Source: Cymbidium sinense
Lineage: Eukaryota; Streptophyta; Magnoliopsida; Asparagales; Orchidaceae
Assembly (NCBI GenBank): GCA_021442155.1
Contig: CM038229.1
Span: 74,048,443-74,112,442 of the forward strand
Reading direction: 5' to 3'
Length of the DNA: 64,000 nt
The notes under the pieces are model-generated. The model worked only from the letters and a program-made list of their open reading frames with translations, searched no databases and was not told the origin of the DNA. The first letter of the stretch is position 1. Every line of letters begins with the position of its first letter. Positions 46,542-57,394 of the stretch are shown here, piece after piece. A program made the position numbers and the translations under genes.

Positions 46542-48110
46542 ATGAAGATATTCAATATCTTAAAGCTACCCAATCAACTTAAAGAAAAATATGAACCTTT
46601 AGAAATATTTATAGGAATCAAGAGTCTTAAACCCTTTATCATAAAAGCCCCAAAATTTGAGTTGAAACCACTTCCTAATCATTTAAAACACGCTTATTTA
46701 GGTAAATCATCAACTTTACCTATAATTATATTAGTAAAATTAAAGGAGATTCATGAAGAAAAGTTACTTGAAGTTTTAGAAGGACATATTAAAGCATTTG
46801 GATGGACAATAATAGATATTATGGGAATTAGTTTTATATGTATGCACATAATATTAATGGAAGAAAATAGTTAACCAGTTATAGAAAATCAAAGAAGATT
46901 AAATCCTATTATTAAAAAAAGTAGCGAAAAAGGAAATTTTAAAGTGGTTGATGGAGGAATTATCTTTCATATATTAGATAGTATAGTGGTCAGTTCAATC
47001 TATTACATGTCAAAAATATGGAGAATTTGTATTGATTACAAGAAATTAAACAAAGTCACTCGAAAATATCATTTTCCATTGATCAGATGCTAGATAGACT
47101 AGTAGGGCATTCATATTATTATTTTTAGATGGGTATTTAGGATATAATCAAATTTTCATAGCACCTAAGGATAAAAATAAATAAATAAATGGCATTTACT
47201 TGTCCTTATGGGACATTTACTTTTAGAAGAATGCCTTTTGATCTATGTAATGCGCTTGCTACATTTCAACGTTGCATGATAGTTATATTCCTTTACTTGA
47301 TTGAAAATTATATTGAAGTGTTTATGTTTTTATTTTTTGTATGACATTTGAACATTGCTTAGAAAACCTAGACATTATTCTTTGGAAATATGAAGAGAAA
47401 AACTTAATAGAAAAAATGTCATTTTATGGTTAGAGAAGAAATAGTACTAGGTCATTATATATATATATATATATATACTTATTAGAGAAGGAAACACGTT
47501 TTATTTTTTACATAAAATGTCAAGAAATATAGGAGATTTTATAAGAGCAAGAAGTTTTTTAGGAAATGTTGAATTTTATAGGAGATTTATCAAAGATTTT
47601 TCAAAAATATCAAAACCATTGAGCAACTTATTAGAGAAGGAAACGCCTTTTATTTTTACAAATATATGTCAAGAAATTTGAAACTATTAAAAGTTAAATT
47701 ATGTTCATCATCATTTATTATTACACCTAATTTGAACCCTCCTTTTGTGCTGATGTGTGATGCAAGTGATCATGCTATAGGTGCAACTTTAGGATAAAGG
47801 AAAGACAAAATATTTCATGTAATATATTATGCTAAGAAAACTCTCAATGAAATAAATTAAACTATTCAACCACAAAAAAAAATACTAACTATTATCTTTG
47901 CCTTTGATAAATTTAGATCATATATAGTTGGAACAAAAGTTATAGTATATACTGATCATATAGCTATTAAATATTTATTAGAAAAGAAAGATGTTAAACC
48001 TAGATTAATTAGATGGATGTTATTGTTGCAAGAATTTGATCTAGCAATTAAAGATAGGAAAAGAATTGAAAATTAAATAGCTGATAATTTATCTAGATTA
48101 AGAGCTAAAA
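46542..48110 (+). pseudogene. Athila reverse transcriptase and RNase H remnant
   Basis: The frame 46542-46874 gives FELKPLPNHLKHAYLGKSST and GHIKAFGWTIIDIMGIS, the Athila pre-RT region. Then RICIDYKKLNK-like sequence (47023), IDQMLDRLVGHSYYYF, LDGYLGYNQIFIAP and TCPYGTFTFRRMPFDLC (47080-47240), EVFM-like remnants near 47316, FYRRFIKDFSKISKPLSNLL (47575), and RNase H with LMCDASDHAIGATL, YYAKKTLNE and [19 protein letters not shown] (47745-48000). Frameshifts are frequent. A 51-bp duplication beside a TA tract replaces part of RT at 47478-47528. Confidence 0.83.
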
Positions 48111-48129
48111 AAGAATTAAAAGTCAGTGG

Positions 48130-49330
48130 AGAGATTAAAGAAGAATTCTCAGATGAGTAATTATTTGCATATAAACATGACGATATCCCTTGGTATGTAG
48201 ATATAGTGAATTATTTAGTTAGTGGAATCATATCATATGGAATGAATTATCATCAAAAGAAAAAGTTTTTTTTCCTCATACAAATTCTTATTTATGAGAT
48301 GAACTATTTCTATATTTTAAGAAGATGTATTTTTTAAGATGAAATTTTAAAATCATGTTACGATTCTAAATATAGAGGTTATTTTGTAGGAAATAAAATA
48401 GTGCCTAAAATATTACAATGTGGATTTCATTGGCCTACCATATTTAGAAATGTTCACAATATGTTAAACATTGTGATAGATGCTAACGAATGGAAAATAT
48501 TTCTAAACACTAGGAAATGCCTTTGAACTATATTTTAGAAGTTGAAATCTTTGATGTATGGAGAATATATTTTATGGGATCATTTATTTTGTCATATGAA
48601 AATGAGTATATTTTGATTGGTGAAGATAATATTTTCAAGTGGATAGAAGCTATAACTACACCAAAAAATGATTCTCAAGTAACTATTAAATTCTTAAAGA
48701 AAAATATTTTTATAAGATTTGAAATACCTAAATTTATTATTAGTGATGAGAGCACTCATTTTTGTAATAAATATATGTGAAATAATCTTTTATTGAAATA
48801 TGGAGTACAACATAGAATATCCATTGTCTATCATTCCCAAACTAATGAGCAAGTTGAAATTTCAAATAGGAGATAAAAAGGATTTTGGAAATAGAATTGG
48901 AACATAAAGCATGAGCGATAAAGAAATTAAATTTTGATATGAAGAAAGTGACCAAAAAAAGACTCATTGGTTTGATTGAATTGGAAGAAATAAGATTAGG
49001 AGCATATGAAAATTCTATTGTATACAAGGAACAACTTAAAAAATGGCAGGATTGAAAACTTCTTAAAAAGCAAATTGAGCTTGGACAATTGGTACTATTA
49101 TTAAACTTAAGATTGAAACTATTATCAAAGAAATTAAAATGTAATTGGTCATGTCATTTTTTAGAAATTAAAATATGGGGTGGTTGATATTCAGGATATA
49201 AAAATCAATGAGATTTTTAAAGTGAAAGGTCAACTACGTAAGCCTTACTATGGAGGAATTTCAGTTCAATTTAAAGAGTTGATCAAATTGATTTACATTT
49301 TAGAAAATTAAGAACCAGCCTAATCGTACT
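48130..49330 (+). pseudogene. Athila integrase remnant
   Basis: Strings in order: DDIPWYVDIVNYLVSGI (48180), ILQCGFHWPTIFRNVHN (zinc-finger part, 48410), then the frame 48517-48780 with MPLNYILEVEIFDVWRIYFM, KWIEAITTPKNDSQV and FEIPKFIISDESTHFCNKY (catalytic core; relatives have I-S-D-x-G-T-H, so E-S replaces x-G), and YGVQHRISIVYHSQTNEQVE-like sequence. The C-terminal part, at 48900-49260, reads AIKKLNFDMKKV, ELEEIRLGAYENS and so on. Stops break each segment. Confidence 0.82.
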
Positions 49331-49439
49331 GAAGATGGTAAACCAACCGTTTGTTAGGAGGCAACCCACTATATAATACGTGTTAATATGAGTACAAAGT
49401 CAATTTAATATGTGGATTTAAGTTATAGAAAGTGTTCAA

Positions 49440-49960
49440 GTAACGTATAAAAAAAAGAAATGAAAAATGCAAAATTTAGGCACAGTGCCTAAGCACTGCT
49501 AAGTCAGCGCCATAGCGCTATTCCCTTATTATAGCCATTAAATTTGAAAATTATGTAAACAAAGCTAGGTTGACTAGTTGAACAACACTTAGGTGTTGCA
49601 TATATAGTGTTGCAGCACCATTCGAAAGACAATCCAGATATGACAGGTGGAAGAACAAAATGAATATTAAATGATAAAATTAATTCAATGCCATAGTGTT
49701 TTGAAACCAGGGACACGGTGCTGCATCAATGCCTATCAGACAGTCTGGTGAGAAATTTATGAAAAAACTATTACATAATTGTGGCAATGGAATCTGTAGA
49801 GACTTTTTGACTAGCACCTAAGCGCTATATTATAGCACCACGACACTATATCTGCATGAAGTAGATAGAAAGGCTAGTGCCTAGGCACTGCAAAAGCAAC
49901 ATCGTGGTGCTAGAAAAATCCATATAAAGGAACCAAGGGCTGAATTCATTTTTCATTCAA
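49440..49960 (+). promoter_or_regulatory. Hairpin-rich gtgct/agcac block with a TATA-like site
   Basis: Between integrase and the accessory ORF lies a block dense in short self-complementary words (aggcacagtgcct, agcgccatagcgct, cctaggcac), resembling the composition of 42240-42640 in the LTR. It ends with catataaagga (49921-49931), a TATA-like string about 100 bp before the ATG of the accessory ORF. An internal promoter is an inference. Confidence 0.4.
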
Positions 49961-50029
49961 TGCCTAACTTTCCAGCTTTTTTCCTTTTGCAAATTAATTT
50001 CTAGCTTATCTCCCAATACACTAGCCAAT

Positions 50030-51080
50030 GAAAATGTCGATCAAAACCTAGCAAAATAATAAGGTAAAGGTTGAGAACTATAGTGTCAATCACTTCGTTA
50101 GTGCTAAGGCAAAAGAAAGGTACCATCATGCTCTGATCCATAAAAATCTAATCCTTGAGAGAAGATTCGACAAGCCCTATGGGATTGTGGTGAAGATTAT
50201 TATTGAAAGGGGCTGAGAACATTTTTTTTACGAAACTCACTCTGACGTCATCCCTATGGTGAGAGAATTCTTTGCTAATACAAAAGAACTAAGGAACAAC
50301 TGAGTTTTCATCAGGGGGACATGGATAAGTTGTGATGGAATTATCATTAATTCATATTACAAATTACAAGTCTATGTCTATGATGAATATTTTGCTTACT
50401 ATAATAATCATCCCAATTTCGATGAGATCCTAAGGTTCCTTACTGTTAGATATGCTAATGTATAGTGGAAATGAAGCGAGGAAATGATTATCAATTTTCT
50501 AATTGCTGATATTACTAACGAGGCTAAAGCATGGCACTACTTCATTTCAACCAAGCTGATGCCAAGTGAGAATATCAGTGAGGTCACTAAGGATCAGATT
50601 ATTTTGAATTACGTAATTTAGAAGGGCTTTTCTATAAATGTAGGTAGGATTATTCATAATTCTATTTGTAATATGATTAAGGGTAATACTATAGTAAGTT
50701 ATGATCACCTTTCTTTAATTTATTCATTGTGTCTAGCTGTTGGAGTTGTGGGGAATCCAGACAAGGAGGTAATACTCACTTGGGTTTCCTTCACCAAGCA
50801 TTCGATTAGAGGGTTGGGGTCAAATCTCTACTAAACCCAGAACTTCCAAAACTATGGGGCAGTAGCTCCAGGATCTTGGAGTCCAACCTTCAACATAGTG
50901 TTGAGGAAAGTAGTAAGTGGCAGCAGGAGATGAGGAGTAAATTTGATCATTATATGGGTCTGCAACAGCAATAGTTCTCTTATATGGTTGAGTATAACTC
51001 AACATTAGCTTACATGTTTGAGAACTACGAACTCAATGTTAGCCCTGACAAAGTTATCTTTCTTGATGCACCCATAATAC
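50030..51080 (+). pseudogene. Accessory ORF of the Athila-like element (broken)
   Basis: A single + frame, from an ATG near 50030, is open in long pieces: VNHFVSAKAKERYHHALIHK and LILERRFDKPYG, a stop, then YETHSDVIPMVREFFANTKEL and VFIRGTWISCDGIIINSYYK, later FDEILRFL, EAKAWHYFISTKLMPSEN and SLIYSLCLAVGVV. The arrangement (F.S.....RY...L......ER, then IV.EFYAN, VRG..V......IN.YY) is that of the protein usually annotated as putative plant transposon protein, found as an extra ORF near plant LTR elements. Its role is unknown. At least five stops. It shares strand with pol and sits where envelope-like ORFs lie in Athila elements. Confidence 0.6.
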
Positions 51081-51239
51081 TTGCTTTATATTAGTTACCA
51101 CTATCAGCAGTAGAAGAAGAAAAAGAATATAAAATGCATGAATTATTGAGAGACAATATTTTTCTAAATTTTTATCTAAAACAAAACTTAAGTTAATAAT
51201 TTTATTTAATTTAGGTTAATGATTATTTAGAACAAAAAA

Positions 51240-52870
51240 TCAAAAGAAAATACCTAAAAACTAAAGGGTTTGATCCAAATTATAATCTAATCAAATCAAA
51301 GTCATTGTTCAAGGGTTAATGGCATTGATTCCATTTTCCACATTCAAAACCCTAAATACGCCATGTGAACTAAAGCTTATTTCCACTTTCACAATAACCA
51401 ATTAGTGTAAACTTAATTTAAAAAGTTCTAGAAGATTAAAAGTGACTAGCCTAGGACCTTTGCTCCAATCACAATGACTTATGTCAATGCCAAACGCAAA
51501 GTTAAGAAATTGACGGAGGGTTTAAAATTATTTCCTATATAAGACCAAAAGCTTGAATCTATTTCCTTTTACACCATCTAACTCGTGAAATGAAAAGAAA
51601 CCTTTATAGAATTGGCCTGATGTAATTTGAATTGATGTGTCGACCAACCTCTAACTATCATTGAAGCAGCATTGATAATTGAGCTCACCTAAGAGTAATG
51701 AAAGCTAAAATGGGTTGTATTTTCTTTCTCAGCTCAAAGATGGTGAATTACCTATGTCCTTATCCCATTAGTTCGACCCACAAAGTTTGGTCAAGTTAAG
51801 TTGGTGTGAACTAGAGCATTATTGTGAACATTATCTTTTAGCTCCATGCTAAATTTGATAGAAAGGTTTGGCCATTTGATTATTCAACTTAAATGGGGTG
51901 TTCCCATTTGAACTCAATTTGGACACATTGACCCATTTAATTTATTTGACTCAAATAAAGTGTTAAAGTTGATTTGGGCTCAACTAGACAATTTCTTATG
52001 ACATCCTTAGATACAAAAATTTATAAGGTTTTAATTTATTATGAAGGTTAAGCTGGTCTAATTTAAGCCCTAAGTGGAATGAAGGTGTTAGTAGATTAAA
52101 GCAATTCTTATGGCCTTTTGGGCTTGGAAAAATGGGTAATTAAGCCAAGAAAAGTATGAAGAATTTGTCAATGTCAAGAGAGATTCCTTGGCATATTTTA
52201 GGTTTATTAATTTGAATCTAAGTTATTTAGATACTATTAGCCCAATTGGGTCAAATTGGGTCAAAGAGGGTCAAAGATATTATAACCCAAGTGAATTAAT
52301 TTAATGCAAGTAAAATTATCAATAGACTCTAAAGTGTTTATTTGAATGTGAATAGCCTCTTTAGGTAATTTGATGACCATGGAATGGATTTATTGATAAT
52401 TGACTCAAATTGGGTCTAAGGTGAACCTAGGTTAACTTAAGTTTTAGTTTGTGACTCATGGTCAAGAATCTAATGATTTAGGAGATCTCATTAAGTGTGT
52501 TAAAATTTTTATTAAAATATTAAAGCTTATAGGGTTGATCTACATAGAAACTTACCCAAGATTTGGACATGGGTTTTAGTAGATGGGTATCTTTGACTTA
52601 ACTCTAAGTTAAATCTCCCAAAAATAATTTTGAGACTAACTAAGACAAACCTTAGAGCCTCATAATTAATTTCATAAAATATTGAGTCAATAAGGTGAAT
52701 TAATTACTCCAAATTAATGCTTACTTCTACTAGAGAATGATTGGACTCAATTAAAAAAAGAAGTCAACCCCAAGGCTAGTAGAGTGAGACTTAAGTTTAG
52801 GAAAAATGTAGCAAGTTACTCTCCTACATGGGTTCCACCTAAGGCTTACTAGGGCTAACCTAACAGGATG
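51240..52870 (-). repeat. G-poor LTR-like block, reverse orientation
   Basis: The + strand here is C-poor with phrases such as caaattgggtcaaa; the reverse complement has the same style as 58-59.5 kb (ttgacccaattt, gaaccaaa). I infer a third copy of the G-poor LTR-like family, inserted in the opposite direction. No gene and no defined ends. Confidence 0.4.
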
Positions 52871-53223
52871 ATTATGTTCAAATTATTAATTACTTAAGGA
52901 GAATCTAGAGTTTGATCATGTTGATAATTTTTTATATCAACACTTGACTTTATAGAATTTGTATAAGTTCATAGCAAATGTGCTTTAATGCACTACGACA
53001 TAGAATTTGTTAATATATATTATATTATAAATTTGAGTGTTTTAAATAGTGAATAATATAAATAGATTACAATAGTTAATTGAAAATACATTTTAAATAA
53101 GTAAATAATATGTTTTTCATAACAAAAAACATTTAGAATCTAATAGACGATCTATTTTACATAAAATTTTCATTGTTATCTACTATTAAGCATTAGAGTT
53201 TTGCTTTGGGGTGAGCAAAAATC

Positions 53224-53225
<2 letters not shown>

Positions 53226-53254
<29 letters not shown>
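53226..53254 (+). repeat. (TG)n microsatellite
   Basis: Uninterrupted TG dinucleotides, about 14 units, just upstream of a 380-bp duplication. Confidence 0.9.
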
Positions 53255-53255
<1 letters not shown>

Positions 53256-53278
53256 GATTTTTTATTTTTTAATTTTTT

Positions 53279-54033
53279 TATTACAAGATATTTGTTGTAC
53301 TAATCAAATTTTTTTAATATAAAAAGCAATTATTTTAGTGTATTTCCAAGTGTTTATTTTGTAGAATAAGCAAATTTGAGATCATTTAAGCAAAATACAT
53401 GTATTTGAGAGGTTTTGAGTTTCCCCATAGATTATGCTCCAAACATAAGAACCTAAACACTAGTCCTAGCACATAGGTGCCTAAAACTGAGCAAAATAAG
53501 GGAGCCTTGTTACTATGATTTATCATAGATTATCATGAAACTCTCACTTTTTTGGGAAGATTTGATGCAATCTTATTCAAACAAATCATTGGGTTGATAG
53601 GTGTCAAATTTAGAGGTATTTCTACTATTAAACATGTAATTTATATATTTTTTCTTTATTACAAGATATTTATTGTACTAATCAAAAAATCTTTTTAATA
53701 TAAAAAATATATATTGGTGAATTTCAAGTGTTTAATGTGTAGAATAAGCAAATTTGTGGTCATTTATGCAAAATACATGTATTCAAGAGGTTTCAGGTTT
53801 TCCCATAGCTTATGCTCCAATCATAGGAGCCTAGACACTAGTCTTAGCACCTAAGTGCCTAGAATTGGTGTAGGGCACAAAACTTACTAAAATAGAGCAA
53901 AAAACTAAGGAGAATGGAGCCTGACTATTGGCTTGGTTGCTATTATGATTTCCCATAAATTTTCATGAAACCCTTACTTTTTGGGAGAGATTTGATGCAA
54001 CCCTATTTAAGCAAATCATTAGGATGAGATCTT
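53279..54033 (+). repeat. Tandem duplication, ~380-bp period
   Basis: Copy 1 (53279-53610) and copy 2 (53659-54033) share tattacaagatattt, gtactaatcaaa, caagtgttta, agaataagcaaattt, gcaaaatacatgtatt, tatgctcca, cctaaacac/cctagacac and gatttgatgcaa, in order. Copy 2 has about 40 extra bases with gtgtagggcac. Probably an LTR or leader of an unidentified retrotransposon. Confidence 0.75.
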
Positions 54034-54480
54034 TTGGAGATTTTTTAAGCTTTACAGAGGATCCATTAAAGAGATCCTGTAAGCAAGGAGACAAAAAAGA
54101 AAATCACAACATGATTCACCTAATATTTTCCTTTCTTTCTCCCTTTTATTTATTGTAAACATGTTCACGTATCAATCCTATTTTGTTTTCTTTTATTTCA
54201 TCATGAACCAAAGTTCTCTTTATAAGAGTTTAGTATAAAACTATTGTATTTATATTTATTTTGATTTTAATAAAAGTTGAAGTTTTATTTATTTTAATTA
54301 TAAACGTTTATTTTGTTATAATATTTATCACATATTGAATTTACTAGTCATAATTTTTAATATATTATGAGGTCTATTTAGAACTATGAGATAGAAAATA
54401 GATTTGTCATGGACAAAAAACCATATTAATGGGTCATAGGTTAAAGATAAGCTATATAATTCTTTTAATATTCAATGGCT
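54034..54480. other. Unannotated AT-rich stretch
   Basis: It continues the duplicated block with ccattaaagagatcctgtaa and gcaaggagacaaaaaag, a style common in retrotransposon leaders. No gene recognised. Confidence 0.3.
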
Positions 54481-54849
54481 TTAAAAGATTTTTCTTGCAT
54501 TGAATTTATCACCAAGAGATAGGTAGTCTATAAAAAAGTATTGAGGACTCTAGGCTTTCAAGAGAAAGGTAGCAGCCTCCTTGATCAAACATTGATAAAA
54601 TTAACTCCTAGTTTGCTAAAAACATACTATTCAAATGAACATTGGTAAAAACCAATTTCTAAGCTTAATATTTTTGAGATCACCATCACAAATTTCTAAT
54701 TTTGCTAATTTCATAGTCTTTTTAAAAGATTTAAGGGTAGATTTAGTTTTATTTGCATTGATATTCCCTATTTATAATCCAAATAAAATAACTCAGTACT
54801 TGGTCTTAATTCTCAAGGAAATAATATTTTACTCACACTTTATTATTTG

Positions 54850-55560
54850 ACCCAATTGTGTACTCTTGCATGAATGATTTATGTTGCACCACATTAGTGA
54901 TCTTTAGTGTTTTCTTTCCCTTCTTTGTTGTAAAGTTGTCTTTTCTCTCACTTTAAATCATAAGAAATTTTTATTTAAATGGTCCTTTGAATGCTTGAAA
55001 CACATCAAGATGTCCTCTTTTCTCTTGCAAGGTTAATATTTAATTTGTATAAAAAAAAGTTTATTGGACCTTTTCATTTTGGTTTTGAAGATATTTTTCT
55101 TGAACATCCTCTTAAGTATCACATTTGTTGGCAATTTCATCATCCACACATTCAAAAAGAGATGTTTCATTATCACTTAATTTATTCTTAAGTGCCATTT
55201 TTTTTTATCATTTTCTTTAAATTATTCCATCTTATTCTTTTGATCAAATTTTCAATTCAAGTTTTATTAGAAAAGCATGCAAGTAGTTAATAACATAATA
55301 ATGCAAATCCATAGCTTCAAAAATTAATGTTACCATAGGATCCTTCTTAGGTAAAAATCATGGGATCTCCATGATGTTTAGTTGTTTCCTATCAGAATAC
55401 TTTTTGCTAAGTGCATTAAGTCTATTGATGGTTTTATTTGTTTGTTTGAATATCTTTGTGATGTTCTCCTCTAACTTCATCTTGAATAGCCCATACTACT
55501 ACATGAAAATGCTCATTTGGCTTTGCTTACCTCGTACATCCCTTCATATGTGATGAGTAA
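54850..55560 (-). pseudogene. Ty1/copia gag remnant
   Basis: On the minus strand broken frames read ITYEGMYEVSKAK, then NKTINRLNALSKKYSDRKQ, KKDPMVTLIFEAMDLHYY, LLACFLIKLELKI-like and MALKNKLSDNE. This order (…T.EGT..VK..K…, …RF..I.N.L..LGK…, LPK.W..KVT.I.EA.DL, …L.G.L..HE…, MAL..) is that of the UBN2-type gag of plant copia elements. Only gag is recognisable. The + frames at 54991-55553 are antisense shadows. Confidence 0.6.
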
Positions 55561-56067
55561 TTTATTTCAAACTTTACTTTTCTATTCCCAAGTTACAAAT
55601 TTTCATGTAATCATTATACTTAAAAGTTTAATAAAACACATGCACACCTTTATTAATAGCTAATACCAATTATAATTCATATCGCTTGAAAGAAATACAT
55701 CATCAGATGATTTTTTTTTTAAATCAAAAGGAATCCCATCAAAAAGTGGTTGTTAAGTTGTAAATTATCCACCATTAATTTCATCAATGCTACAATCAAG
55801 CAAAATGTTGAAACAGAAGTGTGTAAACTCCAAAAGTTCATTTTTGCATGTGAAGCCAAAAAATTATAACGCTAAAGCTCTTATTTTAATTGATGGGTTT
55901 CATGTGACATGAATTGTAATTTTGATAAATTTAAAACATTTTTTTACAAGCAATAGTTCTATAAAGTAATAACTAAATAATGAAATTAACAAAAAAATAT
56001 AAAAAATCAGAATAACAATTATGTAAACTTTTAATAATTACAATGTGGTTTGGTTTATCCCTAAGTG
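55561..56067. other. Unannotated AT-rich stretch
   Basis: No gene or element recognised between the copia remnant and the LINE derivative. Confidence 0.3.
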
Positions 56068-56762
56068 ACCACTACCATTGCAGGTCCCAAGTCCGGATGC
56101 AAAAAGTGGAGGGTTACATTACGTAGTCGTCAGCCAGCGTAAAATATGTCAAAATAATCATGACATGAATCGGCTCTATTGTTCAAAATGATGGTGAAAT
56201 AGATGGAGATGTTATTAGTATAATTAAAGTTGGATGGTTGAAGTGGAGGAATGCATCTCGCCTATTATGTGATAGAAAAGTTCCACTTAAACTTAAGAAA
56301 AAATTTTATAAGATGGTGGTAAGTCCTGAAATGACCTATGGTGTAGAATGTTGGCAAATAAAAGAGAAGCATAAGACTAAGTTAAGCGTTACAAAGATGA
56401 GGATGCTGAGGTGGATGAGTGGCTTTACTCTTAGAGATAGAATGCAAAATGAGTACGCTCGGGAAAAAGTTGCAGTAGCTCCAGTGGTAGATAATATTAG
56501 GGAGAGTCGCCTTAGATGGTTTGGCCACATAAAGTGTCGGCCATCCGATGACTCGATTAGGAGAGTAGATGCATTAGATTTTTCTTATGTTAAGAAAGGT
56601 AGAGGTAGACCTAAAAAGACTTGGTTAAGATGTATAAAAAATGATCTTAGTATACTTGAATTAACTGAGAATCTGACACATAATAGGACACAATGGAGAT
56701 GAAGGATTCATGTAGTTGACCCCACCTAGTGGGATTAAGGCTTGTTGTTGTTGTTGTTGTTA
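56068..56762 (+). mobile_element. Internally deleted RTE LINE derivative
   Basis: It begins ACTACCATTGCAGGTCCCAA, the same 5' end as the full-length LINE, keeps about 105 bp of 5' sequence (through aaaataatcatga), then jumps at about 56174 to gctctattgttcaaaatgat, which corresponds to 16971 in the full copy, and runs to the normal tail with cacctagtgggattaagg and TTG repeats. About 2.4 kb including all of the endonuclease and the RT core is missing, yet both termini are present. No target duplication was seen. Confidence 0.88.
56238..56702 (+). CDS. RTE RT C-terminal ORF in the deletion derivative
   Basis: An uninterrupted 154-codon frame, [20 protein letters not shown] onwards, with MLRWMSGFTLRDRMQNEY, RESRLRWFGHIKCRPSDDS and KKGRGRPKKTWLRC, ending just before the tail. 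It is the least damaged copy of the RTE C-terminal region here; the equivalent region is broken at 10.4, 17.1 and 19.3 kb. It cannot encode an active enzyme because the catalytic core is absent. Whether it is expressed is unknown. Confidence 0.6.
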   Translation: MKWRNASRLLCDRKVPLKLKKKFYKMVVSPEMTYGVECWQIKEKHKTKLSVTKMRMLRWMSGFTLRDRMQNEYAREKVAVAPVVDNIRESRLRWFGHIKCRPSDDSIRRVDALDFSYVKKGRGRPKKTWLRCIKNDLSILELTENLTHNRTQWR

Positions 56763-57126
56763 TTGTCCACTAAACCTAGGATTCTACACAACTTCTACTA
56801 AATAAATCATTGCTCCTTTACATGTAGAGAATCTTCTACACTAACATCACCATGGAATAACCTCCCTCTCATTCTTCATAGTGAGATTGGTACCACTAAA
56901 TGCTTTTCTACATAACAAGTAAAGAAAAATAATAGAAAACACATAAAACTTAAATCAATAAGAAAAATAAGTTCTTACATTAAAGATTTTTGAAGCATAA
57001 AAAGTCATGTGCATTAACAAGTAAATAATAAAACCAATGGTGAACAAGCAAACTAAGAGCCATCTTATTGAGAGAAAGATGAATGTTACAAAGATTTACT
57101 CTGCAAAATCTTAACATACAATAAAT

Positions 57127-57128
<2 letters not shown>
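56763..57128. other. Unannotated stretch
   Basis: No gene recognised. The minus frame 56980-57267 is made mostly of translated TA repeat and is not real. Confidence 0.35.

Positions 57129-57218
<90 letters not shown>
57129..57218 (+). repeat. (TA)n microsatellite, ~90 bp
   Basis: About 45 uninterrupted TA units, flanked by further imperfect AT repeats. It is self-complementary and likely hypervariable. Confidence 0.95.
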
Positions 57219-57223
<5 letters not shown>

Positions 57224-57394
57224 CATATATACATATTCTCATAATTTTTCTTGTTGTGTTTCTCCAAATATTGTGTAATTATTATGCTTAATTTGTTCTC
57301 AAATTGCTAAACTCTATAATTAACTATTTCTAAAATTCAATATTTTTGGAAAATTGTAAAGTTTTTTTTTGGTACTTACTAACTACTATTAACC

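Larger units (their letters stand above)
43823..51080 (+). mobile_element. Athila-like Ty3/gypsy element (decayed)
   Basis: Plus-strand element with primer site, gag, protease, RT, RNase H, integrase and a downstream accessory ORF in order. The protein strings match Athila-group polyproteins closely, although nearly every domain has stops. A 424-bp hAT MITE interrupts it just after protease. A 3' LTR was not recognised before 51.2 kb, where an unrelated G-poor block starts, so the element is probably truncated on the right. Confidence 0.82.

Noticed and set aside
53279..54033. The 380-bp duplicate pair as LTRs
   Set aside because: Only about 50 bp separate the copies, so there is no internal region; a tandem duplication is simpler.
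54991..55553. + strand ORFs of 60-66 codons
   Set aside because: Antisense shadows of the minus-strand copia gag remnant.
56980..57267. 95-codon minus ORF with YIYIYI repeats
   Set aside because: It is the translation of the (TA)n microsatellite.
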